Source: Burkholderia sp. Ac-20365
GTDB taxonomy: Bacteria; Pseudomonadota; Gammaproteobacteria; Burkholderiales; Burkholderiaceae
Direction of reading: 5' to 3'
Assembly: GCF_017104715.1 (NCBI RefSeq)
Contig: NZ_JAAGPI010000003.1
Span: forward strand, 426,458-490,457
DNA: 64,000 nucleotides
The first letter of the stretch is position 1. The number at the start of each line of letters is the position of its first letter. The notes below the pieces were generated by a model. It was given only the letters and a program-made list of their open reading frames with translations, ran no database searches and was not told the DNA's origin. Both the position numbers and the translations under genes were made by a program. This document shows positions 44,130 to 53,652 of this stretch, one piece after another.

Positions 44130-45932
44130 CTACGACAGGTGATGCACTTCCTGCAGCCCGAATACCGGCGTCGGAATGCCTTCCATGCGTGCTTTCAGTT
44201 GCAGTGACAGATACTGTGAGTAATGACGCGACTGATGCAGATTGCCGCCGTGAAACCACAGCGCTTCCTGTTGCGTCGGCTTCCACATGTTGCGCTGCTC
44301 GCCTTCCCACGGGCCAGGGTCTTTCGTGGTCGCGGAGCCGAGGCCCCACACCTTGCCCACCTTGTCGGCCACTTCGCGAGAGATCAGATCGGCGGCCCAG
44401 CCGTTCATCGATCCATAACCCGTTGCATAGACAACGAGGTCAGCGGGTAACTCGGTGCCGTCCGACAGCAGTACCGAACGCGCTTTCAGCTCCACCACGT
44501 CGACGCGGCTTTTCAGCTTGATCTTGCCGTCAGCGACGAGGTCGGACGCGCCGACATCGATGTAATAGCCCGAGCCGCGCCGCAGATACTTCATGAAGAG
44601 ACCCGAGCCATCGTCGCCGAAGTCGAGCATGAACCCCGCGCGTTCGAGACGTGCATAAAACCCGGAGTCGAGTTCGCGGATCTTCTCGTAGACGGGAATC
44701 TGGAACTCGTGAAGGATCTTGTACGGCAACGACGCGAAAGTCATGTCGGCTTTCCATGTCGTCATGCCCGAGGCGACGGCGCGCTCCGAATAAAGATCGC
44801 CGAGTGCATGCTCCATCAGCGATTCCGACTTCACGATATGCGTCGACGAGCGCTGCACCATGGTGACGTCCACGCCCGCTTCCCAGAGCGCGCCGCAGAT
44901 GTCGTGCGACGAATTATTCGCGCCGATCACCACGACTTTCTTGCCGCGATATGCGTCCGGTCCCGGATGCTGCGACGAATGGTGCTGTTCGCCTTCGAAT
45001 ACATCCTGCCCCTTGAACGCGGGAACATTCGGCTTGCCCGACATGCCCGTTGCGAGCACGAGTTGTTTGGGACGCAGCGTGAGCGTCTCGCCTCCACGCT
45101 CGACTTCCACCACCCATTCTTTCGCGGTCTCGTCATAGTGGGCCGATTTGCAGGTGGTGGCGCTCCAGTAGTTCAGTTCCATCACCTTCGTGTACATCTC
45201 CAGCCAGTCGCCCACTTTGTCCTTCGGTGTGAACACTGGCCAATTGTCGGGAAACGGCAGGTAAGGCATGTGGTCGTACCAGACGGGATCGTGCAGGCAC
45301 AACGTCTTGTAGCGCTTGCGCCATGCATCGCCCGGCTTGTCGTTCTTGTCGATGATGATGGTCGGCACGTTCAGTTGCCTCAAGCGCGCACCGAGCGCGA
45401 TGCCGCCCTGTCCGCCACCGACAATCAAACAATACGGCTGCGTCGTCACACCCAGCGTTTCATTTTCATGCTCGCGACGCTCCTTCCAGCTCGTCCGGTC
45501 CGTGCGCGCGCCGTGCTCCGCGCCCATCGGACGCCTGACATTCTTCGGTTCTTCGTGGCCTTTCAGTTCGCTCATCACGGTGAGCAGCGTCCAGATCCGA
45601 CCGTTCTTCAGGCGGATGAAACCATTGCCGCGTGCGACGCCCGTCTCGAACGTGATCCACGCCTGCGCGAGTCCATCCACTTCGGTTTCGGGTTCACCCA
45701 CGGCGACGCGGAAATCAGATGCATCAGCGCTATCCAGTTGCGCTTCCAGCATCGAAGCGATCTGCTCCCGGCCTTCCATGGTCTTGATGTTCCAGGTGAA
45801 ACTCACGAGGTCGCGCCAGTAACAATCAGGCTGGAACAGTTCGACGACGGCGGGAATGTCCCGCTTTGCGAGCGCGGTGTTCAGGCGCTCGAGCACGTCT
45901 GCTACGGTGGATCTGGAATTGACTTCGGCCAC
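44130..45932 (-). CDS. Flavin-containing monooxygenase with N-terminal NTF2-like domain
   Basis: A 600-residue fusion: a SnoaL/NTF2-like domain (about residues 8-130) followed by a flavin monooxygenase. FAD binding is at VGGGQGGIALGARL near 172, NADP binding at VIGANNSSHDICGALWE near 350, and the family fingerprint region is FEGEQHHSSQHPG before it. The C-terminal ATGYGSMNGW motif is also typical. Translation starts with GTG at 45932 after a strong GGAGGAG site. Such enzymes oxygenate ketones or heteroatoms. It is 88 bases downstream of the AcoR-like regulator, which probably controls it. The NTF2 domain may bind or hydrolyse a pathway intermediate. Confidence 0.88.
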   Translation of the reverse strand: MAEVNSRSTVADVLERLNTALAKRDIPAVVELFQPDCYWRDLVSFTWNIKTMEGREQIASMLEAQLDSADASDFRVAVGEPETEVDGLAQAWITFETGVARGNGFIRLKNGRIWTLLTVMSELKGHEEPKNVRRPMGAEHGARTDRTSWKERREHENETLGVTTQPYCLIVGGGQGGIALGARLRQLNVPTIIIDKNDKPGDAWRKRYKTLCLHDPVWYDHMPYLPFPDNWPVFTPKDKVGDWLEMYTKVMELNYWSATTCKSAHYDETAKEWVVEVERGGETLTLRPKQLVLATGMSGKPNVPAFKGQDVFEGEQHHSSQHPGPDAYRGKKVVVIGANNSSHDICGALWEAGVDVTMVQRSSTHIVKSESLMEHALGDLYSERAVASGMTTWKADMTFASLPYKILHEFQIPVYEKIRELDSGFYARLERAGFMLDFGDDGSGLFMKYLRRGSGYYIDVGASDLVADGKIKLKSRVDVVELKARSVLLSDGTELPADLVVYATGYGSMNGWAADLISREVADKVGKVWGLGSATTKDPGPWEGEQRNMWKPTQQEALWFHGGNLHQSRHYSQYLSLQLKARMEGIPTPVFGLQEVHHLS

Positions 45933-46019
45933 GGTTACTCCTCCATAAAAAACGGATGGTCAATACAGTGCTAAAGGCAGGTTGTGGCCCCGTGGAACAG
46001 GGCCACAAAAGCGGCGTGA

Positions 46020-47165
46020 TCAGCGTCGGTGTGGCGGGACGATGTTGTGCTTGGCGATGCGCCGGTAGAGTGTCGCCCGCGATATGCCGAGGAGCTTCGC
46101 TGCTTCGACGGGATGCCATTTGGCCGTCGTCATCGCGTTGACGATCCGTCGACGCTCGTTCGTATCGGCTTCGCCTGAGGGCGCCGGAAGGGAACTGACG
46201 GTGGCGTCTGCTACGCCATGCCGGTGGTGCGACGTATGAACTACCGGCGGGCGTACCCGCGCAAAAAGCGGCTCGCCGCTCCCTACGAGCCGCAACGTGA
46301 TGAAGTCATACCCCATGCGGGCATCGAGCAGTCGTAAGGCGCGGATATCGAAGAGCTCAGACACGTCGCACGGCATGTGCTCGAGCCCTGACACGCATTC
46401 CTTCGCCCGGCGGTTCGCGGCAACCGCGCGGCCGCGCTCGTCGAAGGCGATCAGAATCTCGGGCTGCGTTTCCACGAAGTGGCGATTGCGATGCGCGAGG
46501 ATCACCCAGCGGTGCGTCGTGGCATGCAGAAAATAACTGTTTTCGATCAACACCGCGCTTTGTCGAACGATGTGGTTCACGAGCCGCTGGCTGTCGCGGT
46601 CGTCCGGCGACCGTACGGCCGATGCGTCCAGCACGCCGATCAGTTCGCCGGAAAGGCCGAAGATAGGCGACGCGCTGCACGTCAGCGTAGTGAACGCGGC
46701 GCGAAAGTGGTCGACCTTGTGCACGGTGATAGGTTCGTGGTCGAGCAACACGGTCGCGACGCCGCACGTGCCTTCCTCACGCTCAGACCAGCACGAACCG
46801 GGGTACAGGCCCGCGCGCTTGAATGCGTTGCGCCGGTCAGGGTCGACGCGGTAGTCGATCGTCACGCCCGCCGCATCGGTCAGCATCACGCAGTAGTCGG
46901 CTTCGCGCACCATTTCATGCAGTTGCGACAGACACTGCCCTGATGCGCGCAACACCGGTTCCTCGCGCTGCCGCACATCGCGTAGCTCCGTCGTGGTGAG
47001 GATACGGGGCCCAATCGTGGCGCCCGGATCGAGGTGATATTGCTCGAGCGAGCGCCGGTACGACGAGATGAGTCGCGGCGATGCACTCTCGCCCGGGCGC
47101 AACGTACGCGCCTCGATCGCATTGCGCACGCGTTCGATATGTCGAGTCTGCGGAACATAGGGCAT
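46020..47165 (-). CDS. AcoR-like Fis-family regulator lacking the AAA+ sigma-54 domain
   Basis: A 381-residue protein with the N-terminal GAF domain of AcoR/DhaR-type activators (SCWSEREEGTCGVATVLLD then FRAAFTTLTCSASPIFGLSG), a PAS-like domain in the middle (EILIAFDERGRAVAANRRAK), and a Fis-type helix-turn-helix at the C terminus (EAAKLLGISRATLYRRIAKH). The AAA+ domain that normally sits between them, with Walker A and GAFTGA, is absent, and the length matches its clean loss. It therefore should not activate sigma-54 RNA polymerase by itself. ATG 47165 follows CGGAGA. It is the first gene of the monooxygenase group. Confidence 0.85.
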   Translation of the reverse strand: MPYVPQTRHIERVRNAIEARTLRPGESASPRLISSYRRSLEQYHLDPGATIGPRILTTTELRDVRQREEPVLRASGQCLSQLHEMVREADYCVMLTDAAGVTIDYRVDPDRRNAFKRAGLYPGSCWSEREEGTCGVATVLLDHEPITVHKVDHFRAAFTTLTCSASPIFGLSGELIGVLDASAVRSPDDRDSQRLVNHIVRQSAVLIENSYFLHATTHRWVILAHRNRHFVETQPEILIAFDERGRAVAANRRAKECVSGLEHMPCDVSELFDIRALRLLDARMGYDFITLRLVGSGEPLFARVRPPVVHTSHHRHGVADATVSSLPAPSGEADTNERRRIVNAMTTAKWHPVEAAKLLGISRATLYRRIAKHNIVPPHRR

Positions 47166-47603
47166 GTCGAGTCTCCGGCGGTCCGATGGCGTCGCACACG
47201 TCACGTCGCTGCGCGACACATCGATACTTCGTTGGTTATTGCGTTGTACCACGCGTGTTCGCGGAGATCACACTGCAATGCACCATCGATGTCATTGAGA
47301 CGTCCGTCTCAGTCGGCAGGCCCGCCCGGCAGCTCTCACGCGGGTTCCCCGGAGCAAGTCTCATGCACGTTGTGACAGCGTAGCCCTGTTCCAGTTGCAC
47401 GCGCAGGATAGCCAACGTAAGGGTCGGAGACGATTGCCAGATCGGTGCGAGTCGATCTGTTTTTTATCGACAAGCTGACGTTGACGTTTGGACTTACGGG
47501 GCATAAGGAAAGTGTTGCTCTCGTTACACGACCTGGTTGGTCGCACGAAGGCCGCGCAAGCCCTCCTGTCTTGCGAAATCGACCGACCAAAGAACGACGC
47601 GGT
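47166..47603. other. Gap between regulator and VOC-protein genes
   Basis: About 440 bases; it must contain the regulator promoter at its left side. No coding frame with family resemblance and no strong hairpin was recognised. Confidence 0.4.
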
Positions 47604-48479
47604 TCAAAACGCACCTTTGATCGCTTCGTCACCCATCTGGTAATTCCGGTTAGTCAGATGCGGGTTCCGGTTCACCAAAGGTCGTGCATACAGCGGATGA
47701 CGCAAACTCCTGACTTCATGTTCGAGTCTGAAGCATTGGGCACCGCTCATAGGGTCGATAAGATCGGCGAAGCGAAACTGATGCGTCTCTTCTCCATAGA
47801 CCAAGCCGCGTCCCGCGAGCCGTGCATGAGGTTCCGAGAAATTAGCCACATATATCTGAATATGATGCCCATCGTATTCCTGGCTTACCGTAAGCGTTTC
47901 CGCGTAGATGAGCTGCTGATGGCCTCCGATCGCCACCACGGCCTGCACCGAGCCGTTGCGCTCGCCCACGTCTGCCGACGCCGCGAACATCTCGCCGTAG
48001 AACGCAGCAATCGACGACGCGCAGCCCACGGGTACGTCAAGTTGCACATACGCAATGCCAAGATCGATGCGTGACCACGGGTCACTTGACGCATGTGCAT
48101 CGGGGTCGAGACAGTCGTAACGATTTCCCCACGGACACGTCACTTCGACGCGGTCGTCCCGTTCAGTCCACCCGAACTGGCTCTGTGCGAGCAGTGGCTG
48201 CGCGGCATGCAGCCGCTCGATCAGCGCCGCGCGCGTGCCCACGATCAACCCGACATGTCCGCGCAAGCGCTGAGCCTCGCCGCGCGGCAAGTGGATCTGC
48301 GAGCGGCCGATATTGATCCACATGTTCGTCACGCCCGTCATCAGATAAGGATCGCGCGTCAGCCCGAGTGCGCTTACGTAGAACGCTGTGGCGAGATGCT
48401 GGTCCGGTACGGTGAGATTGACATGCTCTAGCAGCACGAGATTGCCCGTGTCTTCACGTGCGTAATCGGAACGATCCAT
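47604..48479 (-). CDS. Two-domain VOC-family protein
   Basis: A 291-residue protein of the vicinal-oxygen-chelate superfamily with two successive modules: residues about 17-125 (LLEHVNLTVPDQHLATAFYV) and about 138-265 (LGIAYVQLDVPVGCASSIAAFYGEMF). Metal-ligand candidates are His20 in module 1 and the His of GGHQQLIYAE in module 2. Such proteins include glyoxalases, dioxygenases and epimerases; the substrate cannot be named. ATG 48479 (MDRSDYA) is preferred to an upstream start at 48512. It is upstream of the lactonase gene only in a head-to-tail order with a 277-base gap, so cotranscription is possible but not certain. Confidence 0.75.
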   Translation of the reverse strand: MDRSDYAREDTGNLVLLEHVNLTVPDQHLATAFYVSALGLTRDPYLMTGVTNMWINIGRSQIHLPRGEAQRLRGHVGLIVGTRAALIERLHAAQPLLAQSQFGWTERDDRVEVTCPWGNRYDCLDPDAHASSDPWSRIDLGIAYVQLDVPVGCASSIAAFYGEMFAASADVGERNGSVQAVVAIGGHQQLIYAETLTVSQEYDGHHIQIYVANFSEPHARLAGRGLVYGEETHQFRFADLIDPMSGAQCFRLEHEVRSLRHPLYARPLVNRNPHLTNRNYQMGDEAIKGAF

Positions 48480-48756
48480 CTGAGGCCTCGAAGGGTTGAT
48501 GCGGTAAAGCAAACATACACCACTTATGCGGCGCTCGCCGCCTTGTCGCTCGTGCGCGGACGTTGTCCATCAAATGAGATCCCTTAATCACACGCCCCCA
48601 GGCACAAGCTATTCCAGGAAAATCAAGCGCGCGCGGTTCTCCGCGAAGATGGCGAAGCGTGACGGCGGTAGCTCATCGACACAGACCATAAGGACGTCCG
48701 GACTCAGGATCCGCGATAACAGCCCAGCAGAAGGTCTGCGCTCCGAACAAAGAACT

Positions 48757-49695
48757 TCAGCCTCCGGCGACGCCTTGCGTGTTCAGATGCACCGCGTAGA
48801 GCGATTGCGACGCCGCCATGAACAGCCGGTTACGCTTCGGCCCCCCAAAGCAGATGTTCGCGCAGCGCTCGGGGAGTGCAATACGGCCGATAAGTTTGCC
48901 TGCTGGCGACAGCACCATAACGCCGTCCAGTTCTTCGCTGCCCATTCCCCATCCGCACCACAGGTTGCCATCGACGTCTACCCGTATGCCGTCCACAGTG
49001 CCCGCGCCAGCGTCGTAGAACACCTTGCCACGGCCGATTTCGCGTCGGTCGTCCGACACTTCGTAGCAGTGAATCAGCTTGTTCGGTACGCCACGCGATT
49101 CGGTCACATAGAGCAGTTTCTCGTCGGGCGAGAAGCACAGACCATTGGGACCCTTGAGGTCGGCGGTGACGAGGCTCGCTTTGCCTGTCTTTCCGTCGAT
49201 CCGGTATATCGAGTGTGGCAGCTGTGGCTCGGCCTTGTCGCCTTCATAATGGCCCCAGATACCCATCGGCGGATCCGTGAACCAGATCGACTCATCCGAT
49301 CTGACCACCACATCGTTCGGTGAATTGAGCGGCTTTCCGTCGAACGAATCCATCAGCACGGTGACACGCCCGTCGTATTCCGTGCGTGTAATACGCCGTC
49401 CATGCTCACATGTGATGAGCCGTCCCTGCCGGTCCCGCGTATTGCCGTTCGCGTAATTCGACTGCGCCCGATAGACACTGACTGCGCCCGTTTCCTCGTC
49501 CCAGCGAAGGATGCGGCTATTCGGAATGTCGCTGAACAGTACGCATCGCGCGTCGCCAAAATACACTGGACCTTCGGTGAACCGAAAGCCGGTTGCAAGG
49601 CGCTCGACCGCGGAAAAGTTCACGCGATATTTATCGAAAGACGGATCGAGCGAGATCACACGGGGGTCGGGATAGCGTTCGGTCTGCTGCCACAT
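48757..49695 (-). CDS. SMP-30/gluconolactonase-family lactonase
   Basis: A 312-residue six-bladed propeller lactonase. The metal-binding Glu is in FRFTEGPVYFG near residue 41; other signature parts are LNSPNDVVVRSDESIWFTDP (Asn and Asp ligands) and GTVDGIRVDVDGNLWCGWG. Enzymes of this family open sugar-acid lactones; with uronate dehydrogenase in the neighbourhood it could hydrolyse an aldarolactone. It is divergent from the UxaA-family gene, with a 182-base control region between them. Confidence 0.88.
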   Translation of the reverse strand: MWQQTERYPDPRVISLDPSFDKYRVNFSAVERLATGFRFTEGPVYFGDARCVLFSDIPNSRILRWDEETGAVSVYRAQSNYANGNTRDRQGRLITCEHGRRITRTEYDGRVTVLMDSFDGKPLNSPNDVVVRSDESIWFTDPPMGIWGHYEGDKAEPQLPHSIYRIDGKTGKASLVTADLKGPNGLCFSPDEKLLYVTESRGVPNKLIHCYEVSDDRREIGRGKVFYDAGAGTVDGIRVDVDGNLWCGWGMGSEELDGVMVLSPAGKLIGRIALPERCANICFGGPKRNRLFMAASQSLYAVHLNTQGVAGG

Positions 49696-49877
49696 GTGAT
49701 CATCTCCCTGTCGTTATGCATCGCGTTAGTGGGTCGAAGCCCGCAGATTAAGCCTCCAGACGATAAAAATTCTTGGTTCTCAAGCAAGCCATAGCAAATC
49801 CCCAATTCGTATCATGAGTGTGGCAAGTCGTAGAGCGCATGCTTTACGCGCCTATCCATCGAGCGAATGAGACCCCT

Positions 49878-51425
49878 ATGATCGAGCAGTACGAAAAGCG
49901 CGTGACTGGCCCGGTGATCCGCCTGCACCCCAGAGACAACGTGGTTATCGCCCGAATTGACGTGGCCATCGGCACACGGGTGGATGCGGAAGATTTCGTG
50001 AGCCGCAGCCAGGTAGCTGCAGGCTACAAAATCGCGGCGCGCGCCATCCGGCGAGGCGAGCCGATCCTCAAGTACAACGTCGTGATCGGTTTCGCCGCGA
50101 CGGATATTCCGGCTGGCTCCCTGGTTCACGGACACAATGTTGAGTTTCGTGATTTTGACCGTGATTACGCGTACGGCAGGGACTATCGCGCGGTCAACCT
50201 GCTACCCCCGTCACAGCGCGCGACGTTTCAAGGTATCGTGCGCGCGGACGGCAGTGTGGCGACGCGCAACTATATCGGCATCCTGTCGACGGTGAACTGC
50301 TCTGCGACGGTCGTCCACAAGATCGCGGAATGGTTCACGCCCGAGCGTCTCGCAGCGTATCCCAATGTCGATGGCGTCGTGGCGTTCAGTCACTCGATCG
50401 GCTGCGGCATGGAAATGAGCGGCGAGCCCATGCAACTTTTGCGCCGCACCATGGCGGGCTATGCGCGTCACGCCAATCTCGCAGCGGCACTCATCGTCGG
50501 ACTCGGCTGCGAACGCAATCAATTACAGGGATTGCTCGATCAGGAAGGTTTAGGCAAGAACTCGCGGCTGCACACTTTCGTGATGCAGGAGTCGGGCGGC
50601 ACGCGCAAAACCATCGAAGCGGGCATCGAAACCGTGAAGACACTTCTGCCGCACGCGAACGATGTAACGCGTCGCACCGTCAGCGCGAGCCATCTGAAGA
50701 TTGGCCTGCAATGCGGCGGCTCCGATGGTTTCTCGTCCATCAGCGCGAATCCCGCGCTCGGCGCGGCGATGGATATTCTCGTGCATCACGGCGGCACGGC
50801 GATCCTCTCGGAGACGCCCGAGGTCTACGGGGTCGAGCACACGCTGACGTGCCGCGCGGCGAGTCGCGCAATAGGTGAGAAGCTCGTCGATCGCATTCGC
50901 TGGTGGAAAGAAGAGTATTCCGTTGGCCGGGACGTGCAGATCAACGGGAAAGTCAGCCCCGGCAATCAGGTCGGCGGACTCGCAAACATCTTCGAGAAAT
51001 CGATCGGGTCGTCGATGAAGGGCGGCACCACGCCTCTGATGGAGGTGTATCGCTACGCTCAACCTGTGACACAGAACGGCCTCGTATTCATGGATACGCC
51101 GGGATTCGATCCGGTGTCGGCCACAGGGCAGATCGCGGGCGGCGCAAATCTGATCGCATTCACGACCGGGCGCGGCTCGATGTTCGGTGCCAAACCCGTG
51201 CCGTCGATCAAGCTCGCCACGAATACGGCGATGTACCGGCGGCTGAGCGAAGACATGGACCTGAATTGCGGCGCGATTCTGGATGGCGAAGCGACCATCG
51301 AAAGTATGGGGCAAACCATATTCGAGGCACTCCTGGCCACGGCTTCGGGCAAACGAACCAGGAGCGAACTGCTCGGCCTTGGTGATCACGAATTTGTGCC
51401 ATGGCAGATCGGCATCATGAGTTGA
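49878..51425 (+). CDS. UxaA-family aldarate/altronate dehydratase
   Basis: A 515-residue member of the altronate/galactarate dehydratase family. Residues 1-90 form the SAF domain (RLHPRDNVVIARIDVAIGTR), the rest the UxaA/GarD core (GILSTVNCSATVVHKIAEWF, GLGCERNQLQGLL, GLQCGGSDGFSSISANPALG and a C-terminal MFGAKPVPSIKLATNT). It should dehydrate a hexarate or hexonate to the 3-deoxy-2-keto acid. ATG 49878 is used since the domain starts there. It heads the plus-strand operon with an MFS carrier and uronate dehydrogenase, which favours galactarate as substrate. Confidence 0.85.
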   Translation: MIEQYEKRVTGPVIRLHPRDNVVIARIDVAIGTRVDAEDFVSRSQVAAGYKIAARAIRRGEPILKYNVVIGFAATDIPAGSLVHGHNVEFRDFDRDYAYGRDYRAVNLLPPSQRATFQGIVRADGSVATRNYIGILSTVNCSATVVHKIAEWFTPERLAAYPNVDGVVAFSHSIGCGMEMSGEPMQLLRRTMAGYARHANLAAALIVGLGCERNQLQGLLDQEGLGKNSRLHTFVMQESGGTRKTIEAGIETVKTLLPHANDVTRRTVSASHLKIGLQCGGSDGFSSISANPALGAAMDILVHHGGTAILSETPEVYGVEHTLTCRAASRAIGEKLVDRIRWWKEEYSVGRDVQINGKVSPGNQVGGLANIFEKSIGSSMKGGTTPLMEVYRYAQPVTQNGLVFMDTPGFDPVSATGQIAGGANLIAFTTGRGSMFGAKPVPSIKLATNTAMYRRLSEDMDLNCGAILDGEATIESMGQTIFEALLATASGKRTRSELLGLGDHEFVPWQIGIMS

Positions 51426-51508
51426 TGTAGCAATTCGCGTCACCCACGACGGCCGACAATGCAAACAAGGTCGAGCCGCGTGACCAATAAAATGAATCAA
51501 GGAGACAT

Positions 51509-52801
51509 ATGAAAACCGGCAAATACCGCTATGTCGTCGCGGGCCTGCTCTTCACAGCGGGCGCGATTAATTACATGGACCGGGCGGCACTCGGCATTGT
51601 TGCGCCTATCGTGGGCAAAACGCTCGAGCTGTCCCCTTCGCAACTCGGCATTATCTTCAGCAGCTTTTTCATCGGCTATTCGATCTTCTCGTTTCTCGGA
51701 GGTTACTTCGCCGACAAATGGGGCACGGTACGCGTGTTCACGTACGCCATGGGTCTATGGTCGCTGTTCTGCGGCCTCACGGCGGCAGCGACGGGTTTCG
51801 TGTCGCTACTGCTGTGTCGCGTGTTCTTTGGCATCGGCGAAGGGCCAATGAGTTCGAACACGAATAGAACCATTTCGAACTGGTTTCCGCGTCATGAAAC
51901 CTCGACGATGATCGGCTTCACGTTCTCCGGGCAAACGCTCGGCAATGCGATCGCGGGTCCCATTGTCGGGTTGATCGCATATGCGTTCGACTGGCGCACC
52001 TCCTTTATCGTTATCGCGGTGCTCGGCTTTCTGTGGCTCATCGTGTGGCGCATCTTCGTGACCGACAAACCCGCCGACAATGCCCGCGTGCAAGCCGATG
52101 AACGCCGTCTGATCGACGAGAGCCGCGCCGTCTCCGAAGCCGCGAACGTGGAAGACGATGGGATGACACTCGGCGCCTATCTGCGCCGTCCGGGCACGCT
52201 CGCACTGGGCGCCGGGCTGTTCGCCGTGAATTACACACAGTACGTGTTCATCTCATGGCTGCCGAGCTATCTCACCAACGTGCTGCATCTCGAACTCAAG
52301 CAGATGAGTATCATCACGTCGATACCATGGATCTGCGGCGCGATCGGCTACTTTGGCGGCGGGCTGATCGGCGACTGGATCTACCGGCGCATGGATGATC
52401 CCGTGAAGGCGCGTAAGCTGGTGGCGACGATTCCGCTCGCGCTGTCAGGCGTCGCGGTGCTGAGCATCACGTCGGCGACCTCGCTTGCTGCAGCGGTCGG
52501 GCTGATCGCCGCGGCGCTACTGTTTCTCACCGGATCGTGTCAGGCGATCTGGGCCATCCAGCACGAAATCCTGCCCCTGCATCGACAAGGCGGCGTGGGT
52601 GGCTTCATTCACTTCCTGAGCAATCTTTCGGGCATCATCGGGCCGGCACTCACCGGTTTTCTGATTCAATATTTCGGCGGTTATCACAGCGCATTTCTGT
52701 TCGGTGCGCTTATCGATTTCACCGGCGTCATCGCGATGGTACTGTTCGTGCACAACCGCCGTGCTTCCGAACTTGGCGTCGCAAGCCATGCGGTGCGCTG
52801 A
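51509..52801 (+). CDS. MFS transporter, anion:cation symporter type (sugar acids)
   Basis: A 430-residue major-facilitator carrier with twelve predicted transmembrane segments, of the group that imports glucarate, galactonate or galacturonate. Typical features are NYMDRAALGIVAPIV in helix 1, the helix 2-3 loop GYFADKWGTVRVF, and NRTISNWFPRHETSTMIGF near helix 4-5. A GGAG ribosome-binding site precedes ATG 51509. It follows the dehydratase by 83 bases and precedes uronate dehydrogenase by 20, so it probably brings in a hexuronate or aldarate. Confidence 0.9.
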   Translation: MKTGKYRYVVAGLLFTAGAINYMDRAALGIVAPIVGKTLELSPSQLGIIFSSFFIGYSIFSFLGGYFADKWGTVRVFTYAMGLWSLFCGLTAAATGFVSLLLCRVFFGIGEGPMSSNTNRTISNWFPRHETSTMIGFTFSGQTLGNAIAGPIVGLIAYAFDWRTSFIVIAVLGFLWLIVWRIFVTDKPADNARVQADERRLIDESRAVSEAANVEDDGMTLGAYLRRPGTLALGAGLFAVNYTQYVFISWLPSYLTNVLHLELKQMSIITSIPWICGAIGYFGGGLIGDWIYRRMDDPVKARKLVATIPLALSGVAVLSITSATSLAAAVGLIAAALLFLTGSCQAIWAIQHEILPLHRQGGVGGFIHFLSNLSGIIGPALTGFLIQYFGGYHSAFLFGALIDFTGVIAMVLFVHNRRASELGVASHAVR

Positions 52802-52821
52802 AATACAGGGGAACGTCCGAC

Positions 52822-53628
52822 ATGAAACGAATTCTGATTACAGGTGCAGGCGGGTTGATCGGCCGCGTGTTGCGGGCGGGTCTGGCGGGGCAATACGCAC
52901 TGCGGCTCGCGGATATCGCCGCCCAGGCGCCTGCGGGCGAGCATGAGGAAGTCGTCACGGCGGACATAACGCGCCCCGACCAACTGCGCGCAATCATGGA
53001 GGGTGTCGATTCAGTCGTGCATCTCGCGGGTATTCCAGACGAGGACGCGTGGCAAAGGATTCGCGACATGAATATCGACGGCTGCTACAACGTGTTCGAA
53101 GCGGCACGGCAGGCAGGCGTGAAGCGCGTGGTGTTCGCGAGTTCAAACCATGCAGTGGGTTTTCATCGGCGCAACCGCATGATCGACGACACTGTCATGT
53201 TCAGGCCCGACAGCCGCTACGGCGTATCGAAGGTATTCGGCGAAGCACTCGGACGTCTCTATGCCGACAAGTACGGAATGTCAGTGGCGTGCATGCGTAT
53301 CGGCTCGTTCCGCCCCGACGACCGGCCGAGCGCGCCGCGCCATCTCGCGTCCTGGATCAGCCATCGCGACATGGTTCAGCTCACGCGCCGCTGCCTTGAT
53401 GCGCCGGATTATCACTTCGTCATCGTATATGGCGTGTCGGACAATGCGCGCAATCGCTGGAGCAATGCGAATGCGAGAGCACTCGGCTATGTTCCCGAGG
53501 ACGATGGCGAAGCGCATGCAGCAGATGTCCTTGCGTCAAATCCGCCCGAAGACGAAACGGAGGCCCTCTTTCACGGCGGTTTCGGTTGCCTGCGCGAGTT
53601 CGCGGGCGATCCGGATCGCATCGACTGA
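52822..53628 (+). CDS. udh: Uronate dehydrogenase
   Basis: A 268-residue NAD-dependent epimerase/dehydratase-like enzyme, the right size and pattern for uronate dehydrogenase, which oxidises galacturonate or glucuronate to the aldaro-1,5-lactone. The NAD motif is ITGAGGLIG (6-14), the catalytic segment is ASSNHAVGFH (107-116) with Tyr133 and Lys137 (YGVSKVFGE), and RIGSFRPDDRP is typical of Udh. ATG 52822 follows AGGGG. Neighbouring lactonase, dehydratase and lyase genes complete the oxidative pathway. Confidence 0.87.
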   Translation: MKRILITGAGGLIGRVLRAGLAGQYALRLADIAAQAPAGEHEEVVTADITRPDQLRAIMEGVDSVVHLAGIPDEDAWQRIRDMNIDGCYNVFEAARQAGVKRVVFASSNHAVGFHRRNRMIDDTVMFRPDSRYGVSKVFGEALGRLYADKYGMSVACMRIGSFRPDDRPSAPRHLASWISHRDMVQLTRRCLDAPDYHFVIVYGVSDNARNRWSNANARALGYVPEDDGEAHAADVLASNPPEDETEALFHGGFGCLREFAGDPDRID

Positions 53629-53652
53629 ACGACACTATAAACAGGAGAAGAC

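Noticed and set aside
46020..47165. Reading the regulator as a complete sigma-54 activator
   Set aside because: No Walker A, GAFTGA or other AAA+ motif exists in the protein or in other frames of this stretch.
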